From positions 62,001-126,000 of the forward strand of contig DIDT01000032.1 of NCBI GenBank assembly GCA_002418285.1: 64,000 bases of DNA, in the 5' to 3' direction. The translations under genes were made by a program, and so were the position numbers. Shown piece after piece: positions 59,276 to 64,000 of this stretch. The DNA is from Phycisphaerales bacterium UBA5793. Its GTDB lineage: Bacteria; Planctomycetota; Phycisphaerae; Phycisphaerales; UBA5793. The notes under the pieces were generated by a model, which worked only from the letters and a program-made list of their open reading frames with translations, was not told the DNA's origin and ran no database searches. Numbering within the stretch: the stretch's first letter is position 1; the number at the start of each line of letters is the position of its first letter.

Positions 59276-62092
59276 ATGGCCGGATCGACTTCGCACCCAT
59301 TCAAGGCTCGCGCGGCGCTCAACGTCGGCGGCCGCTCGCTCCAGTATGCCTCGCTTCCCGCGCTGGCGGATCAGGGCTTGAGCCACGTCGATTCCCTGCC
59401 CTATTCAATTAAAGTGCTTCTCGAAGCGTGTCTGCGCAATTTTGACGGTTACGTGGTTTCCGAAGATGATGTCCGCGCTCTGGCCAACTACGACGCGACC
59501 AGGCCCGGCGATGTCGAGATCCCCTTCATGCCGGGCCGCGTCGTGCTGCAGGACTTCACCGGCGTGCCCGCCGTCGTCGACCTCGCCGCACTCCGCAGCG
59601 CCATGCAGCGCATGGGTGGCGATCCCAAGAAAGTCAATCCGCTTGTACCCTGTGATCTTGTCATCGACCACTCCGTGCAGGTCGACGCCTTCAACTCCGG
59701 CGTCGCGCTGACCATCAACAGCGAAAAGGAATTCGAGCGCAACAACGAGCGCTACGAACTGCTCAAGTGGGCTCAGGGCGCCTTTGACAACTTCCGCGTC
59801 GTTCCGCCCGCCACGGGCATCGTCCACCAGGTCAATCTCGAGTACCTCGCCAGGGGCGTGTGGGAGAAGGACGGCACGATGTATCCCGACAGCCTCGTCG
59901 GCACTGACAGCCACACGACCATGATCAACGGGCTTGGCGTCGTCGGCTGGGGTGTGGGCGGCATCGAAGCCGAAGCCGTCATGCTCGGGCAACCGATCTA
60001 CATGCTCATCCCCGAAGTCGTCGGCATGAAACTCACCGGCCGTCTCCCCGCTGGCGCCACGGCGACCGATCTCGTCCTCCGCGTGACTGAAATCCTCCGC
60101 GCCCACGGTGTGGTGGGTCGCTTCGTCGAGTACTATGGGCCCGCGCTCGATTACCTGGCCGTCGCCGACCGCGCCACGCTGGCCAACATGGCGCCCGAAT
60201 ACGGCGCCACCATCGGCTTCTTCCCGGTCGATGCCCAGACGCTGCGCTACATGAAACTGACCGGTCGCGATGACAAACTCATCGAAGCTGTCGAAGCCTA
60301 CTACAAGGCGCAGGGTATGTGGCGCGACGACTCCCGCAAGATCAAGTACACCTCGACGCTCGAACTCGATCTGAGCACCATCCAACCCTCCATCGCCGGC
60401 CCCAAGCGCCCGCAGGATCGCATTACGCTGACCGAATCGCAGTCGCAGTGGAACCGTGATCTGTGTGATACATTTGGAAAATCCAGCGCCGGCGCACAAA
60501 CCACGAAAAACAACTGGGCCAGCGAAGGCGGCACCGCCGCTGCCGGCGCAACCGCAGTGGCCTGCGCCGAACCGGAGACCGAAGGCGTCGGAGTTGAATA
60601 CGACGGCCAGCAGTTCACGCTGAAGAACGGCCACGTCGTCATCGCGGCGATCACGAGTTGCACGAACACGAGTAATCCCAGCGTGATGATCGGTGCCGGT
60701 TTGCTCGCGCGCAATGCCGTCAAACGCGGCCTGACCCGTAAGCCCTGGGTGAAAACTTCCCTCGCACCCGGCTCCAAGGTCGTCACCGAATACCTCAACG
60801 CCGCCAATCTCACCCACGACCTCGAATCGCTCGGTTTCTACCTCGTCGGCTACGGCTGCACGACGTGCATCGGCAACAGCGGCCCGCTGCCGGATCCGAT
60901 CAGCGCCGGAATCAAGGAAGGCGATCTCGTCGCTTGTGCTGTGCTCTCGGGCAACCGCAACTTCGAAGGTCGCATCAGTCCCGATGTCCGGGCCAACTAC
61001 CTCGCCTCGCCGCCGCTTGTCGTTGCCTACGCCATCGCCGGCACGATGGACATCGATCTCACCGTCGATCCGATCGGCAAGGACCAGGATGGCAAAGACG
61101 TCTTTTTGAAGGACATCTGGCCAACTCAGGATGAAGTGAACAAGGCCGTCGAGCAGTTCGTCACCCGCAATCAGTTCATCGAGCAGTACGCCAACGTATT
61201 CGACGGTAGCAAAGAATGGCAGGCCATCGACGCAGGCAGCGGTTCGATCTACCAGTGGAACGAGCAGTCGACCTATGTGCAGGAGCCGCCCTTCTTCGTG
61301 GATATGCCAGCGCAGCCCGAGCCCATCAAGGCCATCAAGGGCGCACGCTGCCTCGTCAAGGTTGCCGACAGCGTGACGACTGATCACATCTCGCCCGCCG
61401 GCTCAATCAAGAAAGACTCGCCCGCAGGCAAGTACCTCACCGACCACGGCGTACCCGTCAGCCTCTTCAATTCATACGGCTCACGCCGCGGCAACGATCG
61501 CGTCATGACCCGCGGCACATTCGCCAACGTCCGCGTCAAGAACCAACTCGCCGGTGGCAAGGAAGGCGGGTTCACCAAATACCTCGGAAAGTCCAACGGC
61601 CTCAAGACCGGTGACATCACCACGATCTTCGAAGCAGCCGTCGCCTACGGCGCGTGTCAGACTTCGGAGAAAGATGTCAATCGACGCGCCGACGGCTGTC
61701 CGCTGGTGATCCTTGCCGGCAAGGACTACGGCATGGGCTCCAGCCGCGACTGGGCCGCAAAGGGCACTTTCCTTCTCGGTGCGCAAGCCGTCATCGCCGA
61801 GTCCTTCGAACGCATCCACCGCAGCAATCTCGTCGGAATGGGCGTGCTGCCGCTGACGTTCAAGAACGGCCAGACCGCTGCGTCGCTCGGCCTCGACGGC
61901 ACCGAGACGTTCGATATCGAAATCGACGACTCTGTCAAGCCTCGCCAGGAAATCAAGGTTCGCGCCACCCGCAGCGACGGCAAGCCGATCGACTTCACCA
62001 CCACCTGCCGCATCGATACGCCGGTCGAAGTGGAGTACTACCGCAATGGCGGCATTCTCCACACCGTCCTGCGCAAGATGGCCAGCTCATGA
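59276..62092 (+). CDS. acnA: Aconitate hydratase A
   Basis: 938 residues, full length for the AcnA/IRP type. The [4Fe-4S] ligands are Cys462 (ITSCTNTSNPSV) and Cys528/Cys531 (GCTTCIGNSGPL). Other landmarks are VGTDSHTTMINGLGVVGWGVGGIEAEAVMLGQ, the swivel-domain DSVTTDHISPAGSI, SRRGNDRVMTRGTFAN, and GKDYGMGSSRDWAAKG. It interconverts citrate and isocitrate in the TCA cycle. A low-complexity insert around residues 415-440 (Gly/Ala rich, AAAGATAVACAEPETEG) precedes the substrate domain and is not typical. The ATG has AGGAG eight nt upstream. Confidence 0.97.
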   Translation: MAGSTSHPFKARAALNVGGRSLQYASLPALADQGLSHVDSLPYSIKVLLEACLRNFDGYVVSEDDVRALANYDATRPGDVEIPFMPGRVVLQDFTGVPAVVDLAALRSAMQRMGGDPKKVNPLVPCDLVIDHSVQVDAFNSGVALTINSEKEFERNNERYELLKWAQGAFDNFRVVPPATGIVHQVNLEYLARGVWEKDGTMYPDSLVGTDSHTTMINGLGVVGWGVGGIEAEAVMLGQPIYMLIPEVVGMKLTGRLPAGATATDLVLRVTEILRAHGVVGRFVEYYGPALDYLAVADRATLANMAPEYGATIGFFPVDAQTLRYMKLTGRDDKLIEAVEAYYKAQGMWRDDSRKIKYTSTLELDLSTIQPSIAGPKRPQDRITLTESQSQWNRDLCDTFGKSSAGAQTTKNNWASEGGTAAAGATAVACAEPETEGVGVEYDGQQFTLKNGHVVIAAITSCTNTSNPSVMIGAGLLARNAVKRGLTRKPWVKTSLAPGSKVVTEYLNAANLTHDLESLGFYLVGYGCTTCIGNSGPLPDPISAGIKEGDLVACAVLSGNRNFEGRISPDVRANYLASPPLVVAYAIAGTMDIDLTVDPIGKDQDGKDVFLKDIWPTQDEVNKAVEQFVTRNQFIEQYANVFDGSKEWQAIDAGSGSIYQWNEQSTYVQEPPFFVDMPAQPEPIKAIKGARCLVKVADSVTTDHISPAGSIKKDSPAGKYLTDHGVPVSLFNSYGSRRGNDRVMTRGTFANVRVKNQLAGGKEGGFTKYLGKSNGLKTGDITTIFEAAVAYGACQTSEKDVNRRADGCPLVILAGKDYGMGSSRDWAAKGTFLLGAQAVIAESFERIHRSNLVGMGVLPLTFKNGQTAASLGLDGTETFDIEIDDSVKPRQEIKVRATRSDGKPIDFTTTCRIDTPVEVEYYRNGGILHTVLRKMASS

Positions 62093-62141
62093 CGGCCAAC
62101 AAAGTGACCTGAACTCAATCCTCGACCTGCGGCAACAGCGC

Positions 62142-64000
62142 CTACTTGGTAATGTCGAACGCGTCAAGCCCCACGGTTGTGCCGTTCGAGAGTGGGTTCT
62201 TGGTCACCGTGACGCGGATGTTCACGAAGTGCGGCCCTTCGTCCAGGTTGTTCGCGCTCAGCAGTTCAGCGACGAACTCCATGGACTCGCTGTACAGGTC
62301 GACCATGCCGAGCGATTGTCCGTCGAGCGTGACCTCTGCAATGCCCATATCCGGGCCACGCAAGCCGACCCATGAGACACTCGTTCCCACGAACCAGAAA
62401 TCGATGCTGGCGTCGGGAATGGTGGATAACCGCATCCAGCCCGCACTGAACGCGCGGCTGCGAAGAATATCCCATCCTCCCGCGTATTCGATGGACTGGT
62501 TGTAGTCTTCGTAGCGCAGGCCGTTGGCTTCGATCTGCGTCCACGTGTCTCCCTCGTCCTCTGACTGGAAGAGTTGGTCATCCGATGCGAGGTAGATCAG
62601 GCCATCGGTGGCAAAGTCCGGAGAGAATCGGATCGCCCCGGCTTCATGGCCGGCCTGGAGCAGTTCCGGAGCGATCCACTCCCACGATTCACCTCGATCC
62701 CGACTGCGCAGCAGCCCCAGTCCCTTCGATCCGGCGAGCATCAAACCGTCCTGGGCAAACTCAGGAGAGAGTTGCAGGGCCCTGATATTCGCGTTGGCGA
62801 TCTTCGGATCCGCGTCGAGTTTGGTCCACGTGGCGCCGATGTCGGAAGTGAAGTACAGACCGTCGCGCGCCGCTGCATACAGCGTTCGGTCGTTCGCGAA
62901 GTCGGGAGAAATCGAGAGTTTGATGTAGTCCAGCGCGCCTAGTCCCTCATTGACGGATTCCCACGTCCCGCCGCCATCGGTGCTCCGAATCACACCTCCG
63001 CCGTCGACCGTGGCAAAGACCGTCCGGTCGCTCGCGAATGCAGGCGAAACGGCGATGGACGGCACGAACCCCGCAGTCTGGTTGATCTGTTCAAAACTGC
63101 GGCCGGCGTCCGTCGTCCGGTAGATCCCGTCGGTTCGCGTCCCGATGAAAATCGTGCGATCCGAAGCAAACTGCGGCGAGAATTCCGCCGTGGTGGGAAA
63201 CACCTGCGGGCCAATGGTCAATGCATTCCACCAGGCGCCTCCGACTTCCGAGTAGAGCAGCGTCTCCATGTGCAGCGCGATGGCGGTGTCATCATGTACG
63301 AAGTCTGGCGAGAGGTAGACGAGGTAGACATAGGGATTCAGGATCCCCAGGTTGCGCACGTCCCAGGATTCTCCGCCGTCCTCGGAGGCGTACAGCCCGG
63401 CCCCGTAGCGACTCATGATGATGAACATCGATCCGGATTGACGGCGCCGAACATCGAAACCCGAGACGACCCAGGGTGAGCGCGACTCCAGCTCGACCCA
63501 CGAGTTTCCGCCGTCGTCGCTCCTGGCAATCCCGAAAAAGCCACCGACGAACACCGTTCGATCCGACGCATAGTCGTTGGAGATACGGATGTAGCGGAAG
63601 CTGTCGCTGGACTGGTCGGTCCCGTGGAGTCCATGACCCTTGTACGTCCACGTCGCGCCGGCGTTCGTGGACTTGTACACCGCTTCCTGCCCAGCGCAGC
63701 AGAACAGCGTTCGATCTCGCTCGAAATTCGGCGACGCCTTCACGTCGTAGATGGTTAGCGCGTGCAACCCCTGGTTGGATGGGGCGAAGGTCAGTGCCAG
63801 ATCACGGCTGATCAGCACACCTTCCCCAAGAACGCTGAGAATGATCAGGACGCGGGAATGATCGCGCGCGATCTCGATCGCGGTGATCGGCTGGTAGGTG
63901 GGAACCGATCGCAATGCCCAGTGAGCGCCCGAGTCCCTTGACACCGCCAGGCCGCCGCGCGCTTCGGCAATGAGCACGATGCCGTCGTGCGCAAAGTCAG
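62142..64000 (-). CDS. Large BNR/sortilin-like repeat protein (5' end outside window)
   Basis: At least 619 codons, open to the right edge, so the N-terminus is missing. The sequence repeats an SPxFAxDRTLF strand followed by SxDGGxTW-type Asp-box loops (for example SPDFANDRTLY, RSTDGGGTWESV, KSTNAGATWTYKG). These are BNR/VPS10-type blades of a multi-bladed propeller as in sortilin- or sialidase-like proteins. The frame continues past 63977 with DFAHDG, matching the repeat. The C-terminal ~115 residues form a galactose-binding-like beta-sandwich (DFWFVGTSVSWVGL, LDGQSLGMVDLYSES, TVGLDAFDI). It probably is secreted; its ligand is unknown. Confidence 0.85.
   Translation of the reverse strand, partial: DFAHDGIVLIAEARGGLAVSRDSGAHWALRSVPTYQPITAIEIARDHSRVLIILSVLGEGVLISRDLALTFAPSNQGLHALTIYDVKASPNFERDRTLFCCAGQEAVYKSTNAGATWTYKGHGLHGTDQSSDSFRYIRISNDYASDRTVFVGGFFGIARSDDGGNSWVELESRSPWVVSGFDVRRRQSGSMFIIMSRYGAGLYASEDGGESWDVRNLGILNPYVYLVYLSPDFVHDDTAIALHMETLLYSEVGGAWWNALTIGPQVFPTTAEFSPQFASDRTIFIGTRTDGIYRTTDAGRSFEQINQTAGFVPSIAVSPAFASDRTVFATVDGGGVIRSTDGGGTWESVNEGLGALDYIKLSISPDFANDRTLYAAARDGLYFTSDIGATWTKLDADPKIANANIRALQLSPEFAQDGLMLAGSKGLGLLRSRDRGESWEWIAPELLQAGHEAGAIRFSPDFATDGLIYLASDDQLFQSEDEGDTWTQIEANGLRYEDYNQSIEYAGGWDILRSRAFSAGWMRLSTIPDASIDFWFVGTSVSWVGLRGPDMGIAEVTLDGQSLGMVDLYSESMEFVAELLSANNLDEGPHFVNIRVTVTKNPLSNGTTVGLDAFDITK

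Noticed and set aside
59405..61387. Open frame of about 660 codons on the minus strand
   Set aside because: It lies wholly antisense to aconitase, which has all catalytic Cys motifs in the plus frame. High GC3 keeps the opposite strand open. The antisense product has no domain features.

Overview
The window reads as a chromosome segment of a GC-rich (about 60-65% by eye) diderm bacterium, most likely a planctomycete and probably Phycisphaerae-like. The lineage call is an inference. It rests on several secreted beta-propeller proteins (HAF, FG-GAP, SBBP and PD40 types), most ending in a similar C-terminal domain, on a DUF1080 protein, on many lipoproteins, on an outer-membrane porin, and on the mix of central-metabolism genes. 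I see no transposase, integrase, CRISPR array, phage module or rRNA. One tRNA gene, tRNA-Leu(CAA), is present.

Layout. 1-1.5 kb: a multi-pass GT-C-like membrane protein running off the left edge. 1.5-7 kb: secreted propeller proteins (HAF, FG-GAP, PD40) separated by repeat-rich spacers. 7-14.3 kb: RluA-type pseudouridine synthase, MATE exporter, an unknown lipoprotein, an HD-GYP protein and a DUF885 metalloprotein. 14.5-18 kb: a stress cluster (possible small ORF, Hsp20, DUF892/YciE-like protein, and a fusion of isoaspartyl methyltransferase with an erythromycin-esterase-like domain). 18.2-23.7 kb: a DUF1080 protein, then two large divergent secreted propeller genes lying between an 18-nt copy of the tRNA-Leu 5' end and the intact tRNA-Leu.

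23.8-28 kb is an iron/manganese locus. A DtxR-like repressor is divergent from an operon of a membrane-anchored DtxR-FeoA-FeoA protein, a separate FeoB GTPase and a separate FeoB permease. The operon promoter carries an 18-bp perfect palindrome directly after its -10 box. 28-34.2 kb (minus strand): a run of beta-barrel porin, lipoprotein, LysM-FecR protein and CHASE2-adenylate cyclase that looks like one envelope-sensing unit. 34.3-35.3 kb: a TPR-YggX fusion and a decayed C-terminal fragment of a propeller protein. 35.3-42.2 kb (minus strand): 2-oxoacid:ferredoxin oxidoreductase (korA, korB), then carA, pyrD and an HI0933-type flavoprotein.

42.6-48.4 kb: an unknown secreted protein, a second RluA-family enzyme, a ComF-like phosphoribosyltransferase, a membrane-anchored HEAT-repeat protein and a single polypeptide joining a ferredoxin to a Rieske domain. 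48.4-58.6 kb is a maltodextrin locus: an ABC permease and binding protein, a GH13 lipoprotein amylase, a GH31 alpha-glucosidase and a DUF4380-like lipoprotein. No transport ATPase or second permease is present. 59.3-64 kb: aconitase and the 3' part of a large BNR/sortilin-like repeat protein leaving the right edge.

The most interesting points are the feo regulatory arrangement, the ferredoxin-Rieske fusion, the TPR-YggX fusion, the shared C-terminal domain on unrelated propellers (with an orphan remnant), and the tRNA fragment bracketing two surface-protein genes.
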